Assembly: GCA_964398055.1 (NCBI GenBank)
Contig: CAYNLK010000002.1
Location: 196,228 to 260,227, forward strand
Direction: 5' to 3'
Length of the DNA stretch: 64,000 bases
Source of the DNA: CAYNLK01 sp964398055
Lineage (GTDB): Bacteria > Chloroflexota > Anaerolineae > 4572-78 > J111
The notes under the pieces were generated by a model. The model ran no database searches. It was not told where the DNA came from and worked only from the letters and a program-made list of their open reading frames with translations. Both the position numbers and the translations under genes were made by a program. The stretch's first letter is position 1, and each line of letters begins with the position of its first letter. Positions 1 through 8,624 of the stretch are shown one piece after another.

Positions 1-279
1 GCTACCGCAGCCGGGGCTAATCGGCTGCAAACTATCTTCTATGCCGTCTTTCCCCAAATCATTCCACCTTTCATCGCCTTTGCCATTTATCACTGGGATA
101 TCAACGTGCGTATTTCCACGATCATCGGCTTTGTCGGCGGCGGTGGGATCGGGTTACAACTCCAAACCTGGATTAATCAACTAGCCTATAACAAGGCCGG
201 TACCGCGGTTTGGGCTATTGTTATTGTCGTGACTATTCTGGATAACATCAGTTCACAAATTCGTAAACGATTGGTATAA
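1..279 (+). CDS. Phosphonate-type ABC transporter permease, C-terminal part (PhnE-like)
   Basis: The first 92 codons of the window are open from base 1 and end at TAA 277-279, so the 5' part lies outside. The visible peptide carries the EAA-loop signature of binding-protein-dependent permeases (around residues 1-22, ...GANRLQTIFYAVFPQIIPPF), then the GGGGIG segment and a hydrophobic end closing with a basic tail. This pattern fits PhnE, the inner-membrane subunit of phosphonate/phosphite importers. Neither its ATPase nor its binding protein is visible. It is followed by 76 bp of AT-rich DNA and then an unrelated nucleoside transporter gene, so it is probably the last gene of an operon to the left. 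The family is fairly sure; the substrate is not. Confidence 0.75.
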   Translation, partial: ATAAGANRLQTIFYAVFPQIIPPFIAFAIYHWDINVRISTIIGFVGGGGIGLQLQTWINQLAYNKAGTAVWAIVIVVTILDNISSQIRKRLV

Positions 280-312
280 ATTGTCGAGATTATAAAAAAT
301 TGGAAAAATTGT

Positions 313-318
313 TATAAT
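313..318 (+). promoter_or_regulatory. -10-like TATAAT upstream of the nucleoside ABC ATPase
   Basis: A perfect TATAAT lies in AT-rich DNA 37 bp before the ATG at 356, between the end of the PhnE-like gene and the transporter operon. No convincing -35 box is placed 16-18 bp upstream, so this is only a likely promoter. Confidence 0.4.
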
Positions 319-355
319 AACGCCTAAATTTTAGCCAAGCGGAAAGGTCGGTTCA

Positions 356-1930
356 ATGCCCCCAGTCTTAGAGCTTAAAGGGATTACCAAGCAGTTCCCC
401 GGCGTGTTAGCCAACGATAATATCAACCTGACTCTGGAAAAGGGTGAGATCCATGCCTTGCTGGGTGAAAATGGGGCGGGTAAGACCACTTTGGTGAACA
501 TTCTGTATGGCCTCTACAAACCAACCGGCGGCCAAATCTTTATCAATGGCCGGCAGGTTGAAATTCACGGCCCCACCGATGCCATCCACCAGGGGATCGG
601 CATGGTCCACCAGCACTTTATGCTGGTGCCGGTGCTGACTGTAACTGAGAACGTGATGTTGGGCGAGGAGTCGCTCCACGGTGGCCTCTTCCTGGACCGC
701 AAGGTGGTGGCAAATCGCATCCGGGAAATCTCTGAGAAGTATGGCCTGCAGGTCGATCCCAATGCCTATGTTAAGAATTTGCCGGTTGGAATTCAACAGC
801 GGGTTGAGATCATCAAAGTGCTGTACCGGGATGCCAACATTCTCATCCTCGATGAGCCAACAGCGGTGTTGACTCCGCAGGAGGTTGAAGAACTTTTCAA
901 GATTATCAAGTCGTTGGTGGCCCAGGGCGTCTCGCTGATCTTTATTACCCACAAATTAAAAGAGGTTTTGGCGGTGGCTGACCGCATCACCGTTCTCCGG
1001 CGGGGCAGAACTGTCGGCACCACCATCCCGGCCAAAACTAATGAGCAGGCCCTGGCGGATATGATGGTCGGCCGGGCAGTTGAACTGAAGGTAAAGAAGA
1101 AACCGGCCCATCCCCAGTCACCGATGCTGGTGGTGGAGAAGTTGTGTATCAGCGACGAACGGCAAGGGATCGCGGTTGATAATGTGTCTTTTGAGGTCAG
1201 GGCGGGCGAGGTGTTGGGCATTGCCGGGGTTCAGGGGAATGGGCAGACCCAATTGGTTGAGGCGCTGACCGGCCTGCGGAAAATTGATAGCGGTACTGTA
1301 AAAATTAACGGTCAGGATGCGACCAACGCCAGCCCGCGCCAGATCACCGAGCTGGGGGTGGCCCACGTACCGGAAGACCGGCAGCGGGATGGGCTGGTTT
1401 TAGCCTATCCACTCACCGCTAATATTGTTCTCAATACGTATTATCGCCAACCGTTCGCCAGCAATGGGGTGATCAACCGGGAAGAGGTGCGTAAGATCAC
1501 CCAGCGAGTGGTGGAAGAGTTCGACGTGCGGACGCCAGGTATCGATGTGCCGGTGGCCACTCTCTCGGGCGGCAATCAACAGAAGGTGATTGTGGGTCGT
1601 GAGTTCTCGCGGCCGATCAAGTTGCTGATCGCCGCCCAGCCAACCCGGGGCCTCGACGTTGGCTCCATCGAATATATTCATCACCGGATCATCGAAAAAC
1701 GGGATGAAGGCGCCGCCGTGTTGCTCGTCTCTACTGAGTTAGACGAAATTCGGGCCCTCAGCGACCGGATCGCGGTGATGTTTGCCGGCAAAATCGTCGA
1801 TATTCTCCCGGCCAAGCAGGTTACTAAAGAGCAGTTGGGCTTGATGATGGCCGGCTATCACCCTGCTGATTTGCCCGCCGAAATGGTTGTTGAGGAAGAG
1901 GCCGAAGTCGACGTGGAAGCGGTGATGTAG
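356..1930 (+). CDS. Nucleoside (BmpA-family) ABC transporter ATP-binding protein
   Basis: This 524-residue protein has two ABC domains fused in tandem, like YufO/NupA and sugar-type RbsA. Domain 1 has Walker A GENGAGKTT (37-45), a modified signature LPVGIQQ (142-148) and Walker B ILILDEP (162-168). Domain 2 has a degenerate Walker A (291-299, Lys replaced by Gln), signature LSGGNQQ (403-409) and a Walker B with the Asp lost (AAQP). One active and one degenerate site is typical of this family, and the variant first signature is characteristic of the nucleoside branch. It should energise import through the permeases at 5137 and 6438. The start has a GGAAAGG Shine-Dalgarno. The binding lipoprotein normally found next to it is not in the window. 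Confidence 0.92.
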   Translation: MPPVLELKGITKQFPGVLANDNINLTLEKGEIHALLGENGAGKTTLVNILYGLYKPTGGQIFINGRQVEIHGPTDAIHQGIGMVHQHFMLVPVLTVTENVMLGEESLHGGLFLDRKVVANRIREISEKYGLQVDPNAYVKNLPVGIQQRVEIIKVLYRDANILILDEPTAVLTPQEVEELFKIIKSLVAQGVSLIFITHKLKEVLAVADRITVLRRGRTVGTTIPAKTNEQALADMMVGRAVELKVKKKPAHPQSPMLVVEKLCISDERQGIAVDNVSFEVRAGEVLGIAGVQGNGQTQLVEALTGLRKIDSGTVKINGQDATNASPRQITELGVAHVPEDRQRDGLVLAYPLTANIVLNTYYRQPFASNGVINREEVRKITQRVVEEFDVRTPGIDVPVATLSGGNQQKVIVGREFSRPIKLLIAAQPTRGLDVGSIEYIHHRIIEKRDEGAAVLLVSTELDEIRALSDRIAVMFAGKIVDILPAKQVTKEQLGLMMAGYHPADLPAEMVVEEEAEVDVEAVM

Positions 1931-1931
1931 A

Positions 1932-1975
1932 AAAAATAGCAAAATACTATTTGCCATTTGCTATTTGTATTCTCT
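1932..1975. repeat. Heptanucleotide-periodic AT-rich repeat
   Basis: The spacer after the ATPase gene reads as 7-base words built on ATTTGCC, ATTTGCT and ATTTGTA. It is the same type of short heptad array as at 6335, 14528, 34733 and inside copA at 43570. Confidence 0.5.
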
Positions 1976-1993
1976 CATTCTTGTGGAGGTTGG

Positions 1994-2941
1994 GTGAACC
2001 AATTACCCTCAAGACGAACGGTTCTATTTGACCACGACGGCGGTGTGGATGATTTGATCTCGCTCATGATGTTGCTGGCGATGCCTCACCTCGACCTGGC
2101 CGGGGTAGTTGTAACGCCCGCCGACTGTTTTTTGCGGCCGGCTGTATCGGCCACCCAGAAGATTCTACGTTTTTTTGGCCGCTCAGAGATTGAATTGAGT
2201 GAGGGCGCGCTCCACGGGGTCAATCCATTTCCACGAACCTGGCGAGCTCAGACCTACGCCATTGACGCTTTACCCATTCTAAATGACTCGGCTGGCGCCC
2301 TGACGCCGCCGGTAGCCGAGCCGGGGCATCAATTTTTGGCTCGTAAACTTCGGCAAGCCGCTGCCCCCCTGACAATCCTGGTGACCGGCCCGGTGACTAA
2401 TCTGGCCGCGGCCCTGATTGCTGAACCTGAACTGACGGCCAAAATTGAGGAACTGGTCTGGATGGGTGGGGCGCTCAACGTGCCGGGCAATGTGCGCGAT
2501 TACGAGCACAATGGTCGGGCCGAATGGAATGCCTACTGGGACCCGCCGGCGACTTATAATTTGTGGCAATCACAGGCGCCTATCACTCTATTTCCATTGG
2601 ATGCCACCAACCAGGTGCCGGTAACGTTGGAGTTCCTGCATCGCCTGGCCAGGCAGCGCCGCTATCCGCTGTCGGATCTGGCCGGCCAATGCTGGGCGCT
2701 GACGGTGGGCACGATGCCGGGTTACGATTATCTGTACCACATGTGGGACACCCTGACCACCGGCTATCTGGGCGCGCCGCACTGCATCACTTTCCGCCAG
2801 GTGCAGACCCAGGTGATTCCGTCTGGTCCCAGCGCCGGGCAGACGGTGCCGGTCACGAGCGGCGGCCGGCCGGTCAAAGTGGCCGAGACGGTCAAAGTGG
2901 AACAGTTTTTGGATTACTTTTTGGAACTATTGCGGTATTGA
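1994..2941 (+). CDS. Inosine-uridine-preferring nucleoside hydrolase family protein
   Basis: The protein (315 aa from GTG 1994) opens with the family's calcium-binding motif in the form DHDGGVDD (usually DTDxGxDD), followed by the TGPVTNLA segment and the MGGA segment before a conserved N..Y.DP region. Such enzymes cleave the N-glycosidic bond of nucleosides to base plus ribose. I chose GTG 1994 because GGAGG lies just upstream at 1985-1989; an in-frame ATG at 1958 would add 12 residues lacking a ribosome site and falling in the heptad repeat. Its position straight after a nucleoside-type ABC ATPase suggests salvage of imported nucleosides. Replacement of the second motif residue (T to H) is a minor oddity. 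Confidence 0.85.
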   Translation: MNQLPSRRTVLFDHDGGVDDLISLMMLLAMPHLDLAGVVVTPADCFLRPAVSATQKILRFFGRSEIELSEGALHGVNPFPRTWRAQTYAIDALPILNDSAGALTPPVAEPGHQFLARKLRQAAAPLTILVTGPVTNLAAALIAEPELTAKIEELVWMGGALNVPGNVRDYEHNGRAEWNAYWDPPATYNLWQSQAPITLFPLDATNQVPVTLEFLHRLARQRRYPLSDLAGQCWALTVGTMPGYDYLYHMWDTLTTGYLGAPHCITFRQVQTQVIPSGPSAGQTVPVTSGGRPVKVAETVKVEQFLDYFLELLRY

Positions 2942-2987
2942 GTTAGATCAAACCAGGTTGCTGGCTAATTTCCTGGCAGGGATGGTA

Positions 2988-3470
2988 ATGATAGAAAAGC
3001 AAGAGCTAGTTCAAGGGCTCCGACACATTTTGCCCGGTATCCTTCACCATACGCCGGTAATGCTGGCCTATCTGTACGGCTCGGCGGCTGCGGATCAGGC
3101 CCTGCCAGGTAGCGATGTTGATATTGCGCTTGTCTTATGCTGCTCCGCCGACAGTACGGAGCTATCACCGCCCCAGCGCATAGCGTTGGAATTTGCGATT
3201 GAGGGGGCTTTGGAGCAGCACGGGATTGTCAAGCCGGATGTACGGGTGATTGATGATTTGCCGCTGACTTTGAGGGGCGAGGTTGCTATCAGCGGGGTAA
3301 GGCTCTACGCCCGGGATGAAGTAGCTCGGGTTGAGTTTGAAACGCGCACCTGGAAGGAATATCTGGATTTTGAGCCGGTGGCCCGCATGATGCGGCAAGC
3401 TTTTTTTGATCATGTGCGCCAGCATGGTCTCTTAAATAAGAGGAAAACCGAGCATGGTCAATCCAGCTAA
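2988..3470 (+). CDS. MntA-like nucleotidyltransferase antitoxin (type VII TA)
   Basis: A 160-residue minimal nucleotidyltransferase. It shows the exact GSX10DXD motif of MntA: G31-S32, then ten residues, then D43-V-D45. In the studied MntA/HepT systems this enzyme neutralises HepT by adding AMP units to a tyrosine. The start at ATG 2988 follows AGGG with a 6-nt gap; a TTG at 2958 and an ATG at 2982 are less likely. The downstream HepT gene begins 17 bp before this stop, so the pair is translationally coupled. It sits oddly inside a nucleoside-transport gene run. The role in this organism is inferred from family knowledge. Confidence 0.85.
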   Translation: MIEKQELVQGLRHILPGILHHTPVMLAYLYGSAAADQALPGSDVDIALVLCCSADSTELSPPQRIALEFAIEGALEQHGIVKPDVRVIDDLPLTLRGEVAISGVRLYARDEVARVEFETRTWKEYLDFEPVARMMRQAFFDHVRQHGLLNKRKTEHGQSS

Positions 3471-3891
3471 GATACACGGCTTGAGCCAGACTCTACGCGA
3501 ATATCTAACCCACTTGCAGGATTTGGCTGCTTTAGGTCGGCAGACTGTTTTGGACGATCCATACAAACGTGGCGCGGCCAGGTATTATCTTCAAGTAGCG
3601 ATTGAATGTTGTCTTGATATTGGCAATCACGTGATTGCCTCAGAGCAATTCTCCCCGCCAACCACTCATCGGGAAACCTTCCAGATATTGGGTGAAGCCG
3701 GCTTGATCCCGGCTGATTTTGTCCCGACGTTGCAGCAGATGGCCTCGATGCGCAACCGGTTAGTGCATCTATATTCAGAAATAGATGATGACATTGTCTT
3801 TGCCGCTCTGCTGACAGCGCCGGCTGACTGTGAACGGTTTATTCAGTTGATTCTTGACTATATGCAAACCCATGATCAAGCTGAGTTGTGA
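3454..3891 (+). CDS. HepT-like ribonuclease toxin (DUF86, type VII TA)
   Basis: A 145-residue all-helical DUF86/HEPN protein. The HEPN catalytic motif RX4HXY is intact: R100, H105 and Y107 (RNRLVHLY). The tyrosine is the residue AMPylated by the partner in characterised systems. The start is ATG 3454 behind GAGGAAAA, overlapping the end of the MntA-like gene. With both active sites intact the module is probably functional: an RNase toxin with an AMP-transferase antidote. The gene is only 18 bp from the following URO-D gene, so it shares the transcript with metabolic genes. Confidence 0.85.
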   Translation: MVNPAKIHGLSQTLREYLTHLQDLAALGRQTVLDDPYKRGAARYYLQVAIECCLDIGNHVIASEQFSPPTTHRETFQILGEAGLIPADFVPTLQQMASMRNRLVHLYSEIDDDIVFAALLTAPADCERFIQLILDYMQTHDQAEL

Positions 3892-3909
3892 GAATCTTAC
3901 AGGGTGAAT

Positions 3910-5109
3910 ATGTCTAACCAATTTACTCCTCAAGAACGGGTCTCTGCGGCCATAGAACATCGAACCACGGACCGGATTCCCTGTGACTTTCTGGCGACTG
4001 CCGAAGTGTGGGATTTGATGGTGGCCCATTTCCAGCCCGATACAACCGGCCTGGCCAATATGTTTTGGCTTCAGCCCGAACGTGAAGCTATTTTGCGCAT
4101 GTTCGACATCGATTGCCGCTTGTTTTCCTACGATATGTTCTGCCGCCCCCCAGAAGAAGTGCTCAAGCCGGCGGCTCGCGTTGATTGGTGGAGCACCCTC
4201 ATCCGCTCCACCCCCAACCGGATGTGGCGCCAGATTACGCCCGACGGTCGCCTGTACGATATTTGGGGTGTGCCGTATCAGCTTGAGGAGCATGCTTTTG
4301 GTCAATATGAGGGTTATGCTTATTGGCTGTTTGGCAATGCTGCCTCGGTCAGCGAGCTAAAAAACCATCGCTGGCCCACCCCCGACTGGTGGGATTTTAC
4401 CGAACTGCCGGCCATGATCGATCGCTTGCAGCAGGACGGGCCGTACCATGTCCGCTTTCGGTTAGGCTCTTTCTTTGAACAGGCCTGGGCGATGCGCGGC
4501 CTGGAGCAATTTATGCTCGACCTGGCGACCGATCCGGCAATTCCGGAATATCTTATGGATCGCATTTTAGAAATTCACCTGGAAAACCTGAAGACGGTCC
4601 TGACCCTGGCCGGCGACAGGTTGGATATGGTCTATACCTACGACGACGTTGCCACCCAGAACTCCCTGTTGATTTCCCCAAAAACCTGGCGCAAGTTGAT
4701 TAAGCCTCGCCATCAAAAAATTCTGGAGCTGATCCACAGCTACGGCAAGCCGGCGATGTATCATTGTGATGGCGCCGTCGCGCCCCTGATCCCCGAGTTG
4801 ATTGAGATGGGGGTCAATGTGCTCAATCCGGTTCAGCCGGATGCCAAAGGGATGGACCCGGCTACTTTAAAAGCCGCCTATGGCGACAAACTGACCTTCC
4901 ACGGCGGCATCGACATTATCAAAACCCTGCCGCGCGGCACGGTTGCCCAGGTGCAGCAAGAAGTTCGGGCCAGGGTTGAGTTATTGGGGCAGGGCGGCGG
5001 CTACATTATGTGCAGTTCGCACCACCTTCAGCCTGATACCCCGCTCGAGAATGTCTTGGCCATGTACGACCCAGCCCTGCGTGAGCCGGGGGATTCAGCG
5101 GCGGGGTAA
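3910..5109 (+). CDS. Uroporphyrinogen decarboxylase (URO-D) family protein
   Basis: This 399-residue protein has the URO-D fold signature of the methyltransferase-like branch: TDRIPCDF near the N-terminus, a YHCDG segment mid-C-terminal, GGIDI, and a C-terminal SSHHLQPDTPLENV region. It lacks clear marks of true HemE, and its place between transporter genes argues against heme synthesis. Relatives include MtaA/CmuA-type cobamide methyltransferases and many uncharacterised proteins encoded next to sugar or nucleoside transporters. I chose ATG 3910, with AGGG 6-9 nt upstream, over the GTG at 3904. Function is best given at family level. Confidence 0.75.
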   Translation: MSNQFTPQERVSAAIEHRTTDRIPCDFLATAEVWDLMVAHFQPDTTGLANMFWLQPEREAILRMFDIDCRLFSYDMFCRPPEEVLKPAARVDWWSTLIRSTPNRMWRQITPDGRLYDIWGVPYQLEEHAFGQYEGYAYWLFGNAASVSELKNHRWPTPDWWDFTELPAMIDRLQQDGPYHVRFRLGSFFEQAWAMRGLEQFMLDLATDPAIPEYLMDRILEIHLENLKTVLTLAGDRLDMVYTYDDVATQNSLLISPKTWRKLIKPRHQKILELIHSYGKPAMYHCDGAVAPLIPELIEMGVNVLNPVQPDAKGMDPATLKAAYGDKLTFHGGIDIIKTLPRGTVAQVQQEVRARVELLGQGGGYIMCSSHHLQPDTPLENVLAMYDPALREPGDSAAG

Positions 5110-5136
5110 TCAATTCAGTCACAGGAAGGTAAAGAT

Positions 5137-6330
5137 ATGGAAGCAACTACCAGCGTGACCTCAACTCCGCCGGGCCACCAGCAGTCACCGGTTGGCGCGG
5201 TTGTCCGGCGTATCTTTGATACCATTTTAGTCCCGTTCCTGGCGGTTTTCACTGCCCTGGTAATTGGCGGGGTCATCATTGTTGTAACCGACGCCAATGT
5301 CTGGGCTGCTTTTCGACAGGGCGGCTTTACGGCCGGTTTGGCTACCGTTTGGCGAAGCGTGACCATGGCGTATGGAGCGCTTTTTTCCGGTTCACTGGGC
5401 GACGCCGGCGCCATTAGTGAGAGTCTGGTCGCCTCAACCCCCTTCATTTTTGCCGGCCTGGCCGTGGCCTTTGGTTTTCAGGGCGGCCTTTTCAACATCG
5501 GCGCCGAAGGACAGTTGTGGGTAGCCGCGGGGGTGTCGGTGGTGCTTGGCTATAGTTTTCAGCTTCCGGCCGTCATTCATCTGCCGCTGGCTATCATCGG
5601 GGGGTTCTTGGGTGGGGCCATCTATGGGGCCATCCCGGGTTATCTAAAAGCCAAAACCGGCGCCCACGAAGTGATCAATACCATAATGATGAATTACATC
5701 GCTTTCCGCTTTTTTGACTGGGCCTTTACCGGCCCGCTGCGCCGGCCCGGTGGGGATAGGCCGGTTACCGCCGAAATCCATCCCAGCGCCTACTTGCCGA
5801 CCTTTTTTGAAGGGTATCGTATCCACTGGGGTTTTATCCTGGCGTTGGTGGTGGCCTTTATTGCCTGGTGGATTTTGTACAAAACTACGCTGGGCTTTGA
5901 AATTCGAACGGTCGGGGCCAACCCCAATGCGGCCCGTTATGGCGGGATCAAGATTGCCAAAATTACAGTTTTGACGATGGCTATCAGCGGCGGTCTGGCC
6001 GGTCTGGCCGGGACCAATGAAGTGCTGGGTGTTAATCACTTTTTGGCCGGCGGTTTCTCGTCCGGTTATGGTTTCGACGCCATTGCCCTGGCGTTGTTGG
6101 GCAAAAGTCATCCCCTGGGCGTGGTGCTGGCCGCGCTGCTCTTTGGAACGCTGCGCAGCGGGGCCACCCGGATGCAGTCCATCGCCAGTATTCCCATCGA
6201 CATAATCTCTATTATCCAGGCGTTGATCATTGTTTTTGTGGCCGCGCCAGGTATTATTCGCTGGATCTATCGCCTCAAAGCCAAACAAGAGGTGGGTGAG
6301 ACCATCTTTACCCGTGGTTGGGGCGGATGA
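5137..6330 (+). CDS. Nucleoside ABC transporter permease 1 (YufP/NupB-like)
   Basis: A polytopic membrane protein of 397 residues from the BPD_transp_2 family. After an N-terminal anchor it has the family segments around FNIGAEGQLWVAA, the EVINTIMMNYIA motif and a second half with the RTVGANPNAARYGG motif and the AGLAGTNEVLG stretch. These match permeases paired with BmpA-type nucleoside-binding lipoproteins. SD AGGAAGG precedes ATG 5137, 27 bp after the URO-D stop. It should form the membrane channel as a heterodimer with the 6438 gene product, driven by the 356 ATPase. Confidence 0.9.
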   Translation: MEATTSVTSTPPGHQQSPVGAVVRRIFDTILVPFLAVFTALVIGGVIIVVTDANVWAAFRQGGFTAGLATVWRSVTMAYGALFSGSLGDAGAISESLVASTPFIFAGLAVAFGFQGGLFNIGAEGQLWVAAGVSVVLGYSFQLPAVIHLPLAIIGGFLGGAIYGAIPGYLKAKTGAHEVINTIMMNYIAFRFFDWAFTGPLRRPGGDRPVTAEIHPSAYLPTFFEGYRIHWGFILALVVAFIAWWILYKTTLGFEIRTVGANPNAARYGGIKIAKITVLTMAISGGLAGLAGTNEVLGVNHFLAGGFSSGYGFDAIALALLGKSHPLGVVLAALLFGTLRSGATRMQSIASIPIDIISIIQALIIVFVAAPGIIRWIYRLKAKQEVGETIFTRGWGG

Positions 6331-6334
6331 GATT

Positions 6335-6411
6335 CAATGAGCAATGAGCAATGAACAATTATCAATGGTCAATCCAACCAGTCAGCTAACCAACTAACCA
6401 AATAAAAAGAC
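6335..6411. repeat. Heptad array with consensus CAATNNN
   Basis: Between the two permease genes are successive 7-base units CAATGAG, CAATGAG, CAATGAA, CAATTAT, CAATGGT and CAATCCA (6335-6376), followed by degenerate AACCAACTAACC words. It resembles the short tandemly repeated repetitive sequences known from cyanobacteria. The same consensus recurs inside copA. Confidence 0.6.
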
Positions 6412-6437
6412 AGCAGCACAAGCGGGAGTGGATTTTT

Positions 6438-7823
6438 ATGAGCACATCAGCCTTATCAATTCCGGCAACGGCGATTAGAGAAAAGCGAAGCGTCGGGATG
6501 GGGGTTTTCTTTTTGGTTGTGGCTGTGGCTATTGCCGGTCTCTTTGCCCTGAATACGACCTCCGAGATGACCACCACCTTTGGTTTGAACCCTGGCGCCA
6601 GAACCAATGCCCCTCAATTGGATGATTGGGTGCTGCAGACCCAGCCAACCCTCTGGTTTTTGGCAGTGGTGACGGCTTTTGTTGGCGGCTATCAATTGGC
6701 CAAAGGTTTCAAGCGAGTTAACCTGGTGCTCTTTGTAGTCGTATTGATCTTTATTTTTGCTTTTCTCACCTGGGCCGCTCGAGGCATCTCGATGAATTTG
6801 CTGGGGATGGTGTCGGCTTCACTGCTGCGGGCGGCCCCAATTGCTTTTGGGGCCTTGAGCGGGATTCTGTGTGAGCGAGCCGGCGTGATTAATATCGCCA
6901 TCGAGGGGATGATGCTGACCGGGGCGATGGTCGCCGTGCTTGTATCCAGCATTTTTCGCAACTACAATGCGATCCACCCGGTTACTCAAGAGCCGCTGTT
7001 TCCGGTCTGGCTGGCCAATATTGGCCGCACGCTCGACACGGTCAATTTATCGGATGCTGTGCCCTGGTATCTCATCGTGGGTACTCTGGCCGCTATTCTG
7101 GCCGGCGGCCTGATGGGTTTGTTTCATGCCTGGCTGTCGGTTACCTTTAAGGTCGATCAAATTGTCAGTGGGACGGGGATCAATATTTTCGCAGTGGGTA
7201 TGACCAGTTTTCTGAGCCAACGCTTTCTCCAGCCGATTCAGGCGCTCAACAGCGGCGGCACTTACAAAATTTTGCCCATTCCCGGCCTGTCCAGCATTCC
7301 GATCATTGGGCCGCTGTTGTTTGAACAGCGCTTTATCATCTATTTGCTGTTTATCCTGGTGGTGGTTGTCCATATTATGCTCTTCTATACCCGCTGGGGT
7401 CTGCGCACCATTGCCGTGGGCGAGCATCCCAAGGCCGCCGACACCCTGGGCATCAATGTCTTCAAAATGCGTTACATCAACGTGATCATGGGCGGCATGG
7501 TCGCCGGTTTGGGTGGGGCTTTCTTTACCATCGGTTCGGTAGGCCGCTTTGATCAAGTGTTGACGGCCGGCAAAGGGTTTATTGGCCTGGCGGCGATGAT
7601 CTTTGGCAAGTGGACGCCTTTTGGGGCTTTTGGCGCGTCGCTGATCTTTGGCTTTGCCGATGCCTTGCAGGTGAAATTACAGGGCCTGGGTATCGCCCAG
7701 GTGCCCATTCCCAGCGAGTTCCTGCTGATGGCCCCTTACATCGTCACGATGATTGTTTTGGCCGGCGTGGTCGGCCAGGCCATTCCACCCGCGGCCGACG
7801 GCAAGCCGTACGAGAAAGATTAG
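6438..7823 (+). CDS. Nucleoside ABC transporter permease 2 (YufQ/NupC-like)
   Basis: A 461-residue polytopic membrane protein, longer than usual because of about 110 extra N-terminal residues with three hydrophobic segments. The conserved core begins near AAPIAFGALSGILCERAGVI, continues with the NIAIEGMML motif, KVDQIVSGTGINI and RTIAVGEHPKAADTLGI. This is the second BPD_transp_2 subunit of the nucleoside importer. SD GGGAG lies before ATG 6438. It ends the transporter run; the strand and base composition change at the following macrodomain gene. Confidence 0.9.
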   Translation: MSTSALSIPATAIREKRSVGMGVFFLVVAVAIAGLFALNTTSEMTTTFGLNPGARTNAPQLDDWVLQTQPTLWFLAVVTAFVGGYQLAKGFKRVNLVLFVVVLIFIFAFLTWAARGISMNLLGMVSASLLRAAPIAFGALSGILCERAGVINIAIEGMMLTGAMVAVLVSSIFRNYNAIHPVTQEPLFPVWLANIGRTLDTVNLSDAVPWYLIVGTLAAILAGGLMGLFHAWLSVTFKVDQIVSGTGINIFAVGMTSFLSQRFLQPIQALNSGGTYKILPIPGLSSIPIIGPLLFEQRFIIYLLFILVVVVHIMLFYTRWGLRTIAVGEHPKAADTLGINVFKMRYINVIMGGMVAGLGGAFFTIGSVGRFDQVLTAGKGFIGLAAMIFGKWTPFGAFGASLIFGFADALQVKLQGLGIAQVPIPSEFLLMAPYIVTMIVLAGVVGQAIPPAADGKPYEKD

Positions 7824-7897
7824 GGGGCGGGTTGAAATTGTTGGGCCGCTGACGTACCTCCAGAATATTACCCCAAACCCTGGTATACAAGTTTTTC

Positions 7898-7923
7898 TTG
7901 CACTTGGGTGCTTGTGCTATAAT
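7898..7923 (+). promoter_or_regulatory. Promoter of the macrodomain gene
   Basis: TTGCAC (7898-7903) and a perfect TATAAT (7918-7923) lie in AT-rich DNA with a short 14-nt spacer. A start of transcription near 7930 would fall downstream of the ATG at 7926 and so supports translation from ATG 7968. Confidence 0.5.
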
Positions 7924-7967
7924 CTATGTTCTTTCAGCCGACTTGGCGATCTAGTGTTACACAACAT

Positions 7968-8510
7968 ATGTCTCTGGTTGAAGGAGATATGTTCTTTTCC
8001 ACGATGCAGACATTTACTGTTAGTGTTAATACTGTAGGTATTATGGGAAAAGGCCTTGCTACTCGAGCAAAGTATCAGTTCCCTGATGTCTATGTTGTTT
8101 ACCAAGATGCTTGCCGGAGTAAGAAATTGCAGATGGGCAAGCCATATCTTTATAAAAGGGAGTCTTTTGTAGATGAAGAACTCGCAGATGAGCCATCATC
8201 GCTTTCTACTCCCAACTCGAGTAAGTGGTTTCTGCTGTTTGCTACAAAGAAACATTGGCGTGAAAATTCTGATATTGCCGGAATTGAACAAGGGCTACAA
8301 TGGATTAAGGATAAGTATAAAACCCAAGGTATAGAATCACTGGCTATTCCCGCCCTTGGATGTGGACTTGGTGGACTTGATTGGAAAGATGTAGGCCCAT
8401 TAATATGCCAATATTTGGTTACTCTCAACATTCCTGTAGCTATATACCTTCCCAGAGAAAAAGAAATCCCGCCTGAACATCTGACTAGTAAGTTTCTGTT
8501 AGGAAAATAA
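7968..8510 (+). CDS. DarG-like macrodomain protein (orphan)
   Basis: A 180-residue single macrodomain. It has the opening VEGDMFFS, the NTVGIMGKGLA loop, the KPYLYKRE segment, FATKKHWRENS, and the ALGCGLGGLDW loop. These are marks of the DarG/ALC1-like macrodomains that remove ADP-ribose from DNA or protein. DarG antitoxins normally also carry a DarT-binding part and sit next to the toxin DarT; neither is present here, so it is an orphan, possibly an anti-toxin or phage-defence remnant. The gene is clearly more AT-rich than its neighbours and has its own promoter, suggesting recent acquisition. The start is ATG 7968 rather than 7926, as argued from the promoter. Confidence 0.8.
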   Translation: MSLVEGDMFFSTMQTFTVSVNTVGIMGKGLATRAKYQFPDVYVVYQDACRSKKLQMGKPYLYKRESFVDEELADEPSSLSTPNSSKWFLLFATKKHWRENSDIAGIEQGLQWIKDKYKTQGIESLAIPALGCGLGGLDWKDVGPLICQYLVTLNIPVAIYLPREKEIPPEHLTSKFLLGK

Positions 8511-8624
8511 TTGCGGTACCAACTCCAATTTCTTTTTCAAGTCAGGGTAGGATCTGTTCAAACTTGATGGTTAGCTAACAGTGCCCTTGTAGCTGTCTCA
8601 GCAGACGGCTATTTTTGCTCACCT

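Noticed and set aside
5644..6288. A 214-residue open frame on the minus strand
   Set aside because: It is antisense to the permease gene, with no ribosome site or known motif.
7926..7967. An earlier start for the macrodomain protein
   Set aside because: A perfect TATAAT ends at 7923, so the transcript should begin downstream of that ATG; the conserved domain starts at ATG 7968.
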